Positions 39,013 through 48,265 of a DNA stretch of 64,000 nt are shown here, one piece after another. Under the pieces are notes generated by a model. That model worked only from the letters and a program-made list of their open reading frames with translations. It was not told the DNA's origin and did no database searches. Position 1 is the first letter of the stretch, and each line of letters starts with the position of its first letter. The position numbers and the translations under genes are program-made. This DNA comes from Asaia siamensis (GTDB lineage: Bacteria > Pseudomonadota > Alphaproteobacteria > Acetobacterales > Acetobacteraceae), in assembly GCF_014635085.1 (NCBI RefSeq), contig NZ_BMCH01000006.1:62001-126000 (forward strand), read 5' to 3'.

Positions 39013-39779
39013 GCCACCGCCTCGAGATATTGCTGATAGCCCTGCGCCTCAAGCGCCAACGCCACTTCGCCACCACCGCTATGGATGATCTTGCCCTTGG
39101 CCATGACATGCACGCGGTCAGGCTTGATGTAGTCAAGCAGGCGCTGGTGATGGGTGATGATCAGCGCAGAGAAGTCGGGACCGCGCAGGCTGTTCACGCC
39201 TTCTGCGACGATACGCAGGGCATCGATATCGAGACCGCTATCCGTCTCGTCGAGAATAGCGAATTTCGGACGCAGCATGCGCATCTGCAGCACTTCATTG
39301 CGCTTCTTCTCACCGCCCGAGAAGCCGACATTGACGTTACGCTTGAGCATCTCGTCAGACATGTGCAGGTGCTTCGTCTCGGCACGAACGGCCTTGAGGA
39401 AGCCCACCGCATCAAGCTCGTCTTCCTTGCGGGCGCGACGCACCGCATTGACGGCTGTACGCAGGAAGTTGGCGTTATTCACCCCCGGTAGCTCGATCGG
39501 CGCCTGGAAAGCGAGAAACACGCCAAGAGCTGCGCGCTCTTCCGGCTCGAGCGCCAGAAGGTCTTCGCCAAGAAACTCGGCGCTGCCGCCTGTCACTTCA
39601 TAGTCTTCACGACCGGCCAGCACATAGGAGAGCGTTGACTTGCCCGAACCGTTAGGACCCATGATGGCATGGATCTGGCCCTTGGGCACTTCGAGGTCGA
39701 GACCGCGCAGAATCTCCTTCGGGGTTCCGTTATCGTCAATCTGCGCACAGAGACCGGAAATTTTCAGAAAATCATTCAT
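39009..39779 (-). CDS. sufC: Fe-S cluster assembly ATPase SufC
   Basis: ABC-type ATPase (256 aa) that drives conformational change of the SufBD scaffold; it is soluble and not a transporter subunit. Walker A is G-P-N-G-S-G-K-S-T-L-S, the signature is F-S-G-G-E-K-K-R-N-E, Walker B is F-A-I-L-D-E-T-D-S-G-L-D and the switch His is in I-I-T-H-H-Q. The S-G-G-E-K-K-R-N and D-E-T-D-S-G-L-D forms are specific to SufC. It starts at ATG 39779, 11 bp after sufB. Confidence 0.97.
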   Translation of the reverse strand: MNDFLKISGLCAQIDDNGTPKEILRGLDLEVPKGQIHAIMGPNGSGKSTLSYVLAGREDYEVTGGSAEFLGEDLLALEPEERAALGVFLAFQAPIELPGVNNANFLRTAVNAVRRARKEDELDAVGFLKAVRAETKHLHMSDEMLKRNVNVGFSGGEKKRNEVLQMRMLRPKFAILDETDSGLDIDALRIVAEGVNSLRGPDFSALIITHHQRLLDYIKPDRVHVMAKGKIIHSGGGEVALALEAQGYQQYLEAVA

Positions 39780-39790
39780 GATGCGGCTCT

Positions 39791-41281
39791 TTACCCGACG
39801 CTACCTTCAAGACTGAGTTGCAGGAGCTTCTGAGCTTCCACTGCAAACTCCATGGGGAGTTCCTTCAGGACATCCTTGCAGAACCCGTTGACGATGAGAC
39901 CCACGGCATCTTCTTCCGACAGGCCACGTGACCGGCAATAGAAAAGCTGGTCTTCAGAAATCTTCGAGGTGGTCGCTTCATGCTCGACGCGCGCGGTCAT
40001 GTTGCGGTTCTCGATATAGGGCACGGTATGCGCACCGCACTGATCGCCGATCAGCAGGCTGTCGCATTGCGTGAAGTTACGTGCGCCACGAGCCTTGGGC
40101 ATCATGCGCACCAGACCGCGATATGTGCTGTCTGAATGACCCGCAGAAATGGTCTTGGCGATGATGGTCGAGCGCGTGTTGGGTGCCAGATGGATCATCT
40201 TCGTACCCGTATCGGCCTGCTGACGGTTATTGGTCACGGCGACAGAATAGAATTCACCGACCGATCCCTCTCCTGCGAGAATGCAGGACGGATATTTCCA
40301 TGTAATGGCAGACCCGGTCTCGACCTGGGTCCAGGAGATCTTGGCATTGCGACCACGGCAGGCGCCGCGCTTGGTCACGAAGTTATAGATGCCGCCTTTG
40401 CCATTCTCGTCACCCGGATACCAGTTCTGGACCGTGGAATACTTGATCTTGGCGTCGTTCATGGCCACCAGCTCGACGACCGCAGCATGAAGCTGGTTCT
40501 CGTCGCGCATCGGCGCAGTACAGCCTTCGAGATAGGATACCGTCGCGCGATCTTCGCAGATGATCAGCGTGCGCTCGAACTGCCCGGTATTACGCGCATT
40601 GATGCGGAAATAGGTCGACAGCTCCATCGGGCATTTCACACCTTCTGGCACATAGACGAACGAGCCATCGGTAAAGACTGCCGAATTGAGCGCTGCAAAG
40701 AAATTATCGCTTACCGGCACCACGGAGCCGAGATAGCGCTTCACCAGCTCGGGATGCTCGCGAATGGCGTCGGAAATCGGGCAGAAGATAACGCCCGCCT
40801 CTTCCAGCGTCTTGCGGAAGGTGGTCACAACCGACACGGAGTCAAACACGGCATCAACGGCTACCGGCAGGCGCGCTTCCTGCTCGCCTGCACCTTCGAC
40901 ACCGGCCAGAATGGCCTGTTCATGCAGCGGAATACCGAGCTTTTCGTAGGTGCGCAGCAGCTCCGGATCGACTTCTTCAAGCGATTTCGGGCCGGGCTTG
41001 CTTTTCGGCTCGGCGAAATAGAAGGCGTCCTGATAGTCGATGGCCGGATATTCAGGCTTCTGCCAGCTCGGCTCTTCCATCGACTGCCAGGCACGGAAAG
41101 CCTGCAGACGCCAGTCGAGCATCCACTCGGGCTCCTGCTTGCGCGCGGAAATGAACCGTATGGTCTCTTCGCTCAACCCTTTAGGCGCGAACTCCATCTC
41201 GATATCGGTCTCGAAACCCCATTTATAGGTCGATTGACCGAGCGTTTCGACGGCTTCACGGGTTTCCGTTACAGCTGGCAT
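39791..41281 (-). CDS. sufB: Fe-S cluster assembly scaffold subunit SufB
   Basis: Core scaffold on which clusters are built (496 aa from ATG 41281). It has Y-K-W-G-F at the N-terminus, then [16 protein letters not shown]. The sulfur-path Cys lies in S-Y-L-E-G-C-T-A-P and the catalytic Cys in [10 protein letters not shown]. The C-terminal [12 protein letters not shown] block is complete. The ATG at 41281 follows GGGAGGGATGAG right after the regulator's stop; the frame is open to 41311, inside the regulator gene. It is the first structural gene of the operon. Confidence 0.97.
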   Translation of the reverse strand: MPAVTETREAVETLGQSTYKWGFETDIEMEFAPKGLSEETIRFISARKQEPEWMLDWRLQAFRAWQSMEEPSWQKPEYPAIDYQDAFYFAEPKSKPGPKSLEEVDPELLRTYEKLGIPLHEQAILAGVEGAGEQEARLPVAVDAVFDSVSVVTTFRKTLEEAGVIFCPISDAIREHPELVKRYLGSVVPVSDNFFAALNSAVFTDGSFVYVPEGVKCPMELSTYFRINARNTGQFERTLIICEDRATVSYLEGCTAPMRDENQLHAAVVELVAMNDAKIKYSTVQNWYPGDENGKGGIYNFVTKRGACRGRNAKISWTQVETGSAITWKYPSCILAGEGSVGEFYSVAVTNNRQQADTGTKMIHLAPNTRSTIIAKTISAGHSDSTYRGLVRMMPKARGARNFTQCDSLLIGDQCGAHTVPYIENRNMTARVEHEATTSKISEDQLFYCRSRGLSEEDAVGLIVNGFCKDVLKELPMEFAVEAQKLLQLSLEGSVG

Positions 41282-41282
41282 C

Positions 41283-41750
41283 TCATCCCTCCCTGGCAGG
41301 ATGGTGATCATGAGCGACGCAGCGCGACGCAGGCGCGAAACCGCCTGTCAGATGCGCACGGCTCATATCGTCAAGATTGATGGATTCGAGTGTCGAGCGA
41401 ATGGCCTTGTTCACCATATCCCACTGACCCGATGACAGGGCGCAAAGCGATTTCGCCTCACATACACGCCCCTCGACACAGGCAGTCAGCGCGATCGGTC
41501 CATCGACCGAGGTAATGACAGCAGCAATCGAAATCTCGGAGAGGGCACGAGCGAGACGATAGCCGCCCCTCGCGCCACGATGCGAGGCCACGAGGCCATC
41601 GGCAGCCAGACCCTTGAGCAGTTTCGCAACGGTCGGCTCCGGCACGCCAGTCGCCCCCGCAAGCGCGGTGGCTGTCATGAGCGTGTCCTGTTGGCCAAGC
41701 TGCACGAGCAGAACCGTTGCGTAATCAGCGAGTTTCGATAACCTGAGCAT
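41283..41750 (-). CDS. Rrf2-family Fe-S-sensing regulator (IscR-like) of the suf operon
   Basis: Winged-helix repressor/activator of 155 residues that heads the suf operon. The N-terminal helix-turn-helix (about 1-70) has [11 protein letters not shown] and [12 protein letters not shown]. Three cysteines, C91, C97 and C103, have exactly the spacing of the IscR cluster ligands. The fourth IscR ligand, a His three residues after the last Cys, is Ser here. The cluster, if bound, would therefore be ligated differently. Genes in this position control suf in response to Fe-S status. It likely regulates itself, as a dyad lies in its upstream region. Confidence 0.92.
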   Translation of the reverse strand: MLRLSKLADYATVLLVQLGQQDTLMTATALAGATGVPEPTVAKLLKGLAADGLVASHRGARGGYRLARALSEISIAAVITSVDGPIALTACVEGRVCEAKSLCALSSGQWDMVNKAIRSTLESINLDDMSRAHLTGGFAPASRCVAHDHHPAREG

Positions 41751-41800
41751 TGTGCTCCCTCGATCAGTCCCGCATGGACAGAAATTAAAGACCTAAATGG

Positions 41801-41817
41801 TGCTATTTTTAGTAGCA
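41801..41817 (-). promoter_or_regulatory. Possible Rrf2/IscR-type operator upstream of the suf operon
   Basis: Perfect 5-bp dyad TGCTA / TAGCA around an A/T-rich centre, about 50 bp upstream of the regulator start. On the minus strand it reads like the T-x-CTAAAAATAG core of E. coli IscR type 1 sites. The surrounding 41785-41820 stretch is AT-rich and suits a promoter. This is inference from pattern and position only. Confidence 0.4.
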
Positions 41818-41881
41818 GATGCGCGCTGAGGGTCTCTGCGTCAACCCTTTTCGGCCCTTGTTACAAAGAGAAAAACTTTGC

Positions 41882-43213
41882 CTAGCCGAGATGGCCGAAG
41901 CAGAGCCGCATCAGCATGTCCAGAACCGCGCCCACCACAAAACCGACCAGCGTGCCATTGATGCGAATGTATTGCAGATCACGCCCGACGCGCTGCTCCA
42001 GCCTTGCCGAGAGCTCTGACGGGTCCCACCGCTCCATCACCGAAGCGATATAACTGGCAAGCTTGTCACGCAGAGAAGGCAGGATGCGCGAAAGTGTCGT
42101 CTTGAGCGTCTGCTCCAGACGGGCGCGCATGGCGGGATCGTGGTCGAGCTGATCGGCCAGGCTGAGCAGGGCAGCCTCGATCACGCTGCGGCTCCAGCCG
42201 TCATCACTGGCCAGATCGGCCTCTGCGAGCCCTCTGAAACGCTGCCAGATTTCCGACCACCAGAGCTTGAGGCTGTCATGCCCGAGATAGCCTGACATCG
42301 CATCGCCAAAGCGTGCGCGGCGCTCGGGGTCCTGCTCGAGCCGGTCAATCTCCTGCCGGATCCAGCCGGTAAAGCCCTCACGCAGCTCCGAATCCTGCGG
42401 ATCGACACGGTCCAGTTCGAGATAGAGCGCCGTGATCACGCGATTGGCTACTGACGGCCCTATGGCCCAGCCGATCATGCGCCCGCCCTGCTCGCGCACA
42501 CGCTCTTCAATGAAGCTGCGCAAGGTCGCTTCGCGCTTCTGCACCCCCCCCTTGAAGCGTTCGAGCAGGGCCGAAAGCACTTCCTGATGCAGCTCGTTGT
42601 CAACCAATGCCCTGAGGGCTCGTGTCACGACCTTGATGGAGGCTTCGCCACGAGCCAGCACCGGCAGGGCCTTGCCTATGGCGGCCGAGGCGCGCCCGTC
42701 TTCAAGCCTGTCGAGCATGTCCGGCACACTGCGCCGAAGGGCTGACGCCGTTGCATTGGCTGTGCGCGGCTGGCGCAGGAGATTGGCGAGAATGCGCGCC
42801 ACATCCGCCGAAGCGAGGGCGCGGCTGGCGTCTTCCTCTGTAAAGAACTGGGTCGAAACGAAACGTCCGAGGGCCCGCGCCAGACGCGGCTGCTGACGGG
42901 GCAGAACGGCCGTGTGCGGAATCGGCAGACCGAGCGGATGCCGGAACAAAGCTGTCACGGCAAACCAGTCCGCAATGCCGCCAACAACCCCTGCCCGCGC
43001 GCCCGAGCGCAGCACTTCAAGCAGGAAATGATCCTTCACCAGCCCCATTGCAGGCAGGCCGGCAGAAAGCACCATGACGCCGCCCATCGAGACGAGCAGC
43101 CCACCAGCAAGACGACGTGAGGCTTTCAGCCCGGCAAGCGCTTCCGCCTCCGTGGTGCCGCTCTCTGCCTGACGCTCAGTGCCGGGGGAATTATCGGAAT
43201 TCGGATGCTGCAT
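41882..43213 (-). CDS. DUF445 family membrane-anchored protein
   Basis: A 443-residue protein of the DUF445 family. After about 30 polar residues there is a hydrophobic segment (about 33-60), then the family block G-x-V-G-G-I-A-D-W-F-A-V-T-A-L-F-R-H-P-L-G-L-P-I-P-H-T. A long helical, charged region follows and a second hydrophobic segment closes the protein (about 420-440). Function is unknown in the family. I chose ATG 43213 because upstream residues in the longer open frame to 43513 are unconserved. It is divergent from the PEP-carboxylase-like gene, with about 120 bp between the starts. Confidence 0.85.
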   Translation of the reverse strand: MQHPNSDNSPGTERQAESGTTEAEALAGLKASRRLAGGLLVSMGGVMVLSAGLPAMGLVKDHFLLEVLRSGARAGVVGGIADWFAVTALFRHPLGLPIPHTAVLPRQQPRLARALGRFVSTQFFTEEDASRALASADVARILANLLRQPRTANATASALRRSVPDMLDRLEDGRASAAIGKALPVLARGEASIKVVTRALRALVDNELHQEVLSALLERFKGGVQKREATLRSFIEERVREQGGRMIGWAIGPSVANRVITALYLELDRVDPQDSELREGFTGWIRQEIDRLEQDPERRARFGDAMSGYLGHDSLKLWWSEIWQRFRGLAEADLASDDGWSRSVIEAALLSLADQLDHDPAMRARLEQTLKTTLSRILPSLRDKLASYIASVMERWDPSELSARLEQRVGRDLQYIRINGTLVGFVVGAVLDMLMRLCFGHLG

Positions 43214-43335
43214 TTTCAACCGATTATCATCACTCGGATAAAAAGTCCTGCACCTCCCGCGATCCTCCATTGCCATCATGTCTTTGGCATGGAAAACCAA
43301 ACGCAGTCCGTGACCTGAATTCAAGCGAGAGTGCC

Positions 43336-46206
43336 TTGTCCAATACCGCGCCGCATCACGCCCCTGACGGAACGCCCGCCCAGAAGGCGGACCAGAAACC
43401 TGCCGCCATCGCCAGTGAGGGCGCCGTTTTTGCCGAACGTCTGACAGGCGAGATGCAGGCGCTTCAGGATCGCGCCGCGCATGAGCGCCACGCACCGGAC
43501 CCGATCGAAACATTATCGAGCCAGATCGGTGACGAACTGATCGACGGCAATCTCTCGGTTGCGACCCTTGAGAACACCGTGCGCGTGCTGCGCGACGGCA
43601 ATCTCAAGCAACGTGCTGCGCGGCTGCGCAGCTATGTCGGCCTGAAAGGTGAGGCACCACCCGAGGAGCGCCTCGACGAGGCCGCACGCAAGACGGTCGA
43701 AAGCTGCGACACGGTCGAAGGGCTGATTGCCAAGCTTTCCCGCCCCGGCTTTGCAGCCGTCTTTACCGCGCACCCGACCTTCGCTCTGGCCGATAATGTC
43801 TATCGCCACATCGTCGAGATGGCGACTGACCCCAGCCACAAGCTGCCCGAACTGAAGTCGCACCGTCGCGAGGGCGCCCCTACCCTCGCCCATGAGCAGA
43901 ATCTGGCGCTTACCGCCATCCTGCGCGGGCGCGATGCGCTCGATATCTTCAATGCGTCCATCCTGAAACACGCTGCCGCGCGCTGGCCCGAGCAGGAGGC
44001 CGCTCTCGCTTCATTCGATATCAGAACGCTCATTCTGGCGACCTGGGTCGGGTTCGACACAGATGGCCGCAGCGACATCCACTGGTGGGACACGCTGCGC
44101 ATTCGCCTTGCGCTCAAGCGCACACAGCTCGAACGCCTGCGCACGCAGCTCGAATCCCTGCTGCCGCAATGCTCGCAACTCGTCGCCCGTATCGATGTCG
44201 CGCTGGGTGCGGTGAAGGAGCAGGAAGCCGCCTGCCCCGACCAGCAGCATCATGACGCCGTCGCTATCGCCGATTTTGCCCGGACTCTGGTGAGCCGACG
44301 CGAAGCCGCGCTCAGTTCAGCCGAGATACTGGCACCGCTTTTCGACGAGGCGCTCGCGCTGGTCGAAGGCCCGAAGCGCGCAGCCCTGCTGACAGCCCGC
44401 TCGGGCTTCATGGCACACGGCCTGGGTGCAGCCCATATCCATACCCGCCTGAACGCGACCCAGATTTACAACGTGGTGCGTCATCGTCTCGGCATTGAAG
44501 ACGATCCCACCATTCCGTCGCGCCGCCGCCTCGTTCTGTCGCAGATCAACGAGGCCCTAGAATCGCTCAAGGCGCCCATTCCCGTCGATTTCGGCGCACT
44601 GATGATTGAGCAGTCTTCGGCTGGTCGTCTGATGATGACCATGGCGCAGATCCTCAAGCATATCGATTGTGGCACACCGATCCGCTTCCTGATTGCCGAG
44701 ACCGAGAGTGGCTATACGCTGCTCGCGACACTCTGGCTGGCGCGTCTGCTGGGTATTCGTGACGACCAGATCCAGATTTCGCCGCTTTTCGAAACGCAGA
44801 GCGCTCTCGAACACGGCGAGATCATTCTCGAGGAAGCGTTCCGCTCGCCGCACTGGCGCGACTACATCCGCAATAATGGCCGTCTCTGCCTGCAATTCGG
44901 CTATTCGGATTCGGGACGCTATATCGGCCAGCTTGCCGCGACCAATCTGGTCGAGCGCCTGCGCCTGCGTACGCTGTCGCTCATGCAGAAACACGGCATG
45001 AAGGATATCGAACTCGTTCTGTTCGACACCCATGGCGAGAGCATCGGCCGCGGCGCCCATCCCTTCAGCCTGTCGGACCGTCTCAGCTATTTCTCGCCGG
45101 ACCATACCCGCGGTCTTTTCGCCAAGGCTGGCATCAGCCTACGTGAGGAAGCGGCCTTTCAGGGCGGCGATGGCTACACGCTGTTCGGTACCGCACCGCT
45201 TGCCGCCTCGACAATTGCGACCCTCGCAGAGCATCTGACCCGTCCGCTTTCAACCGCGCGCGACCCGATCTATGACGAGCCGGATTTCTCATCCGACTTC
45301 TTCTCGACCATCGCACTCGACATGAGCAGCCTGGTTGAAGATCCCGGCTATGCAGGGCTGCTCGGGGCGTTCGGTCCGGCACTCATCGATAAATCAGGCT
45401 CGCGTCCCTCGGCCCGTCAGGGCGATGGCATCAGCGTGACGCGGATCACCCATCCGAGCCAGCTGCGTGCCATCCCGAACAACGCCATTCTCGAACAACT
45501 CGGCTGGTGGACGAATGTGCTTCAGGGCTTCGGCACGGCAGCCTCGCGCCACCCCGAAACCTTCGAGAAACTGGCCCGCAGCAGCCGACGCTTCGGCCTT
45601 GCGCTGGATTTTGCCCGACAGGCAGCGGCGCATTCCGATATCGGTGCCCTGCGCGGTATCGTGCGCCTTCTCGACCCCGGCACCTGGCTCGACCGTGCGG
45701 CTTCTGCCCGCAACGAAGAGCAGCGCAGCCAGCATCTCGTTCTGGCGAGCGGACTGGAAGAGCTGGAATTCTGGCGCAGCCTGCCTGCGATGTTCCGACG
45801 CATCCAGGCCGATCACATCGCGCTCGAATCAGTCTGGAGCCACACCCTCAAGATGAGTGCGCAGGAGCGTACGCTTCACGCGATCCGTCATGCCGTCATC
45901 GGCCAGATCTGGATTCTGGCCACGCGCATCCCCTATTTCAGCCCGCGCAATGACATCAACCGCGAGACGCTGCTCAAGCTCGTGCTGCAACTCGAGATTC
46001 CGGCTGTGCTCAAGCGTCTGTCGGAAATCTTCCCGCAATCGGCCGGGATGGTTACCGATCTCGACTTCCATGAGCCCAGCGGGCCGCGTGACGATCATGG
46101 CTTCACGCGCGAGCACGAAGAAATCTTCGCGCCGATGGCGCGTCTTTTTGCCGTTCTGCGTGAAATCAGCGTAGCGGTCATGCATGCCAATGGCTCGTTC
46201 GGCTGA
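43336..46206 (+). CDS. Divergent phosphoenolpyruvate carboxylase homologue
   Basis: About 956 residues from TTG 43336 (the next in-frame ATG is 43453). The order of blocks is that of PEPC: T-A-H-P-T with H146, then G-F-D-T-D-G, S-P-L-F-E-T, G-Y-S-D-S (522-526), G-E-S-I-G-R-G (567-573) and S-Q-L-R-A-I-P. The signatures are altered. TAHPTE is TAHPTF; the Lys and Asp of GYSDSxKD are R528 and Y529; HGRGGSIGRGG is shortened to HGESIGRGA; GGDRDGNP is GFDTDGRS; and the C-terminal M-R-N-T-G is replaced. The fold is surely PEPC, but activity as an anaplerotic PEP-to-oxaloacetate enzyme is doubtful. No operon partner suggests another role; the next gene encodes an unknown secreted protein. Confidence 0.85.
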   Translation: MSNTAPHHAPDGTPAQKADQKPAAIASEGAVFAERLTGEMQALQDRAAHERHAPDPIETLSSQIGDELIDGNLSVATLENTVRVLRDGNLKQRAARLRSYVGLKGEAPPEERLDEAARKTVESCDTVEGLIAKLSRPGFAAVFTAHPTFALADNVYRHIVEMATDPSHKLPELKSHRREGAPTLAHEQNLALTAILRGRDALDIFNASILKHAAARWPEQEAALASFDIRTLILATWVGFDTDGRSDIHWWDTLRIRLALKRTQLERLRTQLESLLPQCSQLVARIDVALGAVKEQEAACPDQQHHDAVAIADFARTLVSRREAALSSAEILAPLFDEALALVEGPKRAALLTARSGFMAHGLGAAHIHTRLNATQIYNVVRHRLGIEDDPTIPSRRRLVLSQINEALESLKAPIPVDFGALMIEQSSAGRLMMTMAQILKHIDCGTPIRFLIAETESGYTLLATLWLARLLGIRDDQIQISPLFETQSALEHGEIILEEAFRSPHWRDYIRNNGRLCLQFGYSDSGRYIGQLAATNLVERLRLRTLSLMQKHGMKDIELVLFDTHGESIGRGAHPFSLSDRLSYFSPDHTRGLFAKAGISLREEAAFQGGDGYTLFGTAPLAASTIATLAEHLTRPLSTARDPIYDEPDFSSDFFSTIALDMSSLVEDPGYAGLLGAFGPALIDKSGSRPSARQGDGISVTRITHPSQLRAIPNNAILEQLGWWTNVLQGFGTAASRHPETFEKLARSSRRFGLALDFARQAAAHSDIGALRGIVRLLDPGTWLDRAASARNEEQRSQHLVLASGLEELEFWRSLPAMFRRIQADHIALESVWSHTLKMSAQERTLHAIRHAVIGQIWILATRIPYFSPRNDINRETLLKLVLQLEIPAVLKRLSEIFPQSAGMVTDLDFHEPSGPRDDHGFTREHEEIFAPMARLFAVLREISVAVMHANGSFG

Positions 46207-46225
46207 AACAAGGAGCACGGGACAG

Positions 46226-46852
46226 ATGAAAATAGTCAGAACGGCCTCTTCCCTGTTCCTGTGCAGTCTCCTTGCCATGATGGTGCAGCCCGCCCCTGCG
46301 CGGGCTGCAACAGTGCCTGCGCTACAGCCCTTTTCTCTAGTTGATGGTGAGACACGGCTTGCGCTCAGCGGTGCGTTTGACCCGCAACGTTTATGGGCGG
46401 TGGCACCAGGCACGTCGTTTTCGGTAATCAAGACATGGCGCGAGAACAACAATGCCTGGAGCTACCACTTCGCCATCGTGCTCCTGCAAGCTCCGGACGG
46501 CAAAACGAGACTGATCGGTTTCGATCCGCTCCCCGTAGGCAAGGACAAGGCGCTGCGCGATCATCTCGTCGATACGCCTCACACCGGCGAGGATGCGTTG
46601 CTCTCCTTTGCTTTCGCCCAGTCGACTGATCCTCATGATCCGGGGCTGTTTCTGGTCGAGGCTCTGAGACATCAGGACGGCCCTGTGCCCGACCCTGCCC
46701 CGGCAAGTCTCTATTATTTCCGGCTCGTGGCTTCTGATGGCGAGCCTGGCTGGACACCGCTCTATTTTCGCTATGAAAAGACGGTCGATCTCCCGGGACA
46801 GTTTCTCTCTTCGGATGACGCGCTCGAAAAAGCGTTCCCCCACAAGCCGTAA
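46226..46852 (+). CDS. Exported protein of unknown function
   Basis: A 208-residue protein with a clear Sec signal peptide: K-I-V-R, a hydrophobic stretch to about residue 20, then P-A-R-A-A-T as a likely cleavage site near residue 27. The mature part contains no cysteine pairs or family motif I recognise. It has beta-strand-like segments such as S-Y-H-F-A-I-V-L-L and L-Y-Y-F-R-L-V and probably folds in the periplasm. ATG 46226 has AAGGAG upstream. It follows the PEPC-like gene by 19 bp and may share its transcript. Confidence 0.8.
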   Translation: MKIVRTASSLFLCSLLAMMVQPAPARAATVPALQPFSLVDGETRLALSGAFDPQRLWAVAPGTSFSVIKTWRENNNAWSYHFAIVLLQAPDGKTRLIGFDPLPVGKDKALRDHLVDTPHTGEDALLSFAFAQSTDPHDPGLFLVEALRHQDGPVPDPAPASLYYFRLVASDGEPGWTPLYFRYEKTVDLPGQFLSSDDALEKAFPHKP

Positions 46853-46963
46853 GAGGCCCTCAAGAGGCGATTCTCGCGGGAACTCTCGCAGACGTGGACC
46901 GGTCTTCCCCCTCATGCTAGTCACAGGAATGTGACTACCTGCCTTCAGGCATGAGGAGATGAC

Positions 46964-47224
46964 ATGCATCTGATCTGGACATTGATCGTCGGTTTTTTCG
47001 TTGGGTTGATCGCCAAGTTTCTGATGCCCGGACGCGATCCGGGTGGCTTCATCATCACGATCTTTCTGGGCATTGCGGGCGCCCTGCTCGCGGGCTGGAT
47101 CGGGCAGAAGCTTCATTTCTATCATGAAGGTCAGCCTGCCGGCTTCGTCGCCTCGGTTTTTGGCGCCATGATCCTGCTTCTGGTCTATCGGCTTTTCGCC
47201 AGCAACAATAACAGCCAGAACTGA
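46964..47224 (+). CDS. GlsB/YeaQ/YmgE family membrane protein
   Basis: A small inner-membrane protein (86 aa) of the transglycosylase-associated protein family. It has three hydrophobic helices (about 3-20, 28-47 and 59-78) and the family's opening pattern, with W-x(3)-G-x(3)-G-L-I-A-K. The second block reads G-G-F-I-I-T-I-x-L-G-I-x-G-A. Members often respond to envelope or acid stress, but the biochemical role is unknown. The start has GAGGAG upstream. Confidence 0.85.
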   Translation: MHLIWTLIVGFFVGLIAKFLMPGRDPGGFIITIFLGIAGALLAGWIGQKLHFYHEGQPAGFVASVFGAMILLLVYRLFASNNNSQN

Positions 47225-47253
47225 AAAAACTCCCCGGCCTTTGGGCCGGGGAG
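47224..47253 (-). terminator. Intrinsic terminator of the sugar ABC operon
   Basis: Perfect 10-bp GC-rich stem (CTCCCCGGCC / GGCCGGGGAG, 4-nt loop) followed on the minus strand by six T residues. It lies just past the substrate-binding-protein gene. Confidence 0.9.
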
Positions 47254-47263
47254 AAAGCGGGTC

Positions 47264-48205
47264 TTATTCGCCAGTCCAGCCCTTGTAGCTGCCGACATTG
47301 TCACGCGTGATGAGGGTCGGCGCCATCAGACGTACCGTGCCCTTTGCCACTTTGCCATCCTTGATGGCCTGCCCCATTGCAATGCCATCCTTCCCCATCT
47401 GGTAAGGGTCCTGACTGGCAGAGGCGACGATTGACGATTTCGGATCCTTGAGAGACGAAACGATATCGGGGGCACCGTCGACAGAAGTAACCGTAATGCC
47501 CTGCCGACGCGCCTGACGAATGGCCAGGTCGCCTCCGATCGCCTCGGGGTCGTTGATCGCGAACACGCCTTTCAAATTCGGAAAGCGCACAAGAAAGCCC
47601 TGCATGACCTTGAAACCAAGGTCACGCTCTGCGCCCCCGTTCTGATCGTCGCTGACGATCTTGATGCCGGGATAGCCCGACAGGACCTCCTTGCACCCCT
47701 TCACGCGGTCGATGATCGACGACACCTGCGGGCCGTTTTCGATAGCCACCTCACCCTTGCCGTCCAGCTTTTTGGCAAGATACTCGCAGGAGATGCGTCC
47801 TGCCGCCACGTTGTCGGTCTGGACGGTTCCGTCCACTCCGGCTGACCCCACGTCAACGGCGATGACGGTCGCTCCCGATTTCTGCACACGCTTGATGGCC
47901 GGCATGACGGCCTGCGGGTCCACACCGTTGAGCAGGATCAGATTGACGCCTGACGCGACAAAACTGTCCATCTGGGAGAATTGCTTGTTGAGGTCATAAT
48001 CGGCCGACAGGGCATTGATGCTTGCACTGGGCGCCGTCGTCTTGAGCTGCGTCGTCGCTCCTTTGACGAGGGCCACGAAATACGGGTTACCGAGCGAACC
48101 GACCGATACACCGACGGCGCTGATCCCTTCGGCGCGCGCAGCAGGCGCAGCCAGAGTGGTCGAGAGAGCGAGCATACCGAGGAGGATTTTGGAACGAGTG
48201 ATCAT
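47264..48205 (-). CDS. Ribose-type sugar ABC transporter, periplasmic binding protein
   Basis: Periplasmic sugar-binding protein of the RbsB/type-1 family (313 aa). A signal peptide (residues 1-25, ending A-A-R-A-E-G) precedes the mature N-terminus G-V-S-V-G-S-L-G-N-P-Y-F, the usual first strand and sugar loop. Later blocks include I-L-L-N-G-V-D-P-Q-A, V-I-A-V-D-V-G, F-A-I-N-D-P-E-A-I-G-G and V-D-G-A-P-D. A D-D-Q-N-G stretch lies where many homologues contact the sugar. The exact sugar is unknown; ribose, other pentoses and sugar alcohols are all possible. ATG 48205 is preferred over a TTG at 48235. Confidence 0.9.
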   Translation of the reverse strand: MITRSKILLGMLALSTTLAAPAARAEGISAVGVSVGSLGNPYFVALVKGATTQLKTTAPSASINALSADYDLNKQFSQMDSFVASGVNLILLNGVDPQAVMPAIKRVQKSGATVIAVDVGSAGVDGTVQTDNVAAGRISCEYLAKKLDGKGEVAIENGPQVSSIIDRVKGCKEVLSGYPGIKIVSDDQNGGAERDLGFKVMQGFLVRFPNLKGVFAINDPEAIGGDLAIRQARRQGITVTSVDGAPDIVSSLKDPKSSIVASASQDPYQMGKDGIAMGQAIKDGKVAKGTVRLMAPTLITRDNVGSYKGWTGE

Positions 48206-48265
48206 CTTGAAACATCCGGAACGGAAGAAAAACAAACTCGAAGGATAAAGGGCTGCAACGCGAAA

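Noticed and set aside
36557-39036. Overlapping plus-strand frames across sufS and sufD
   Set aside because: Both suf genes are fully conserved on the minus strand; no start signal or domain on the plus strand.
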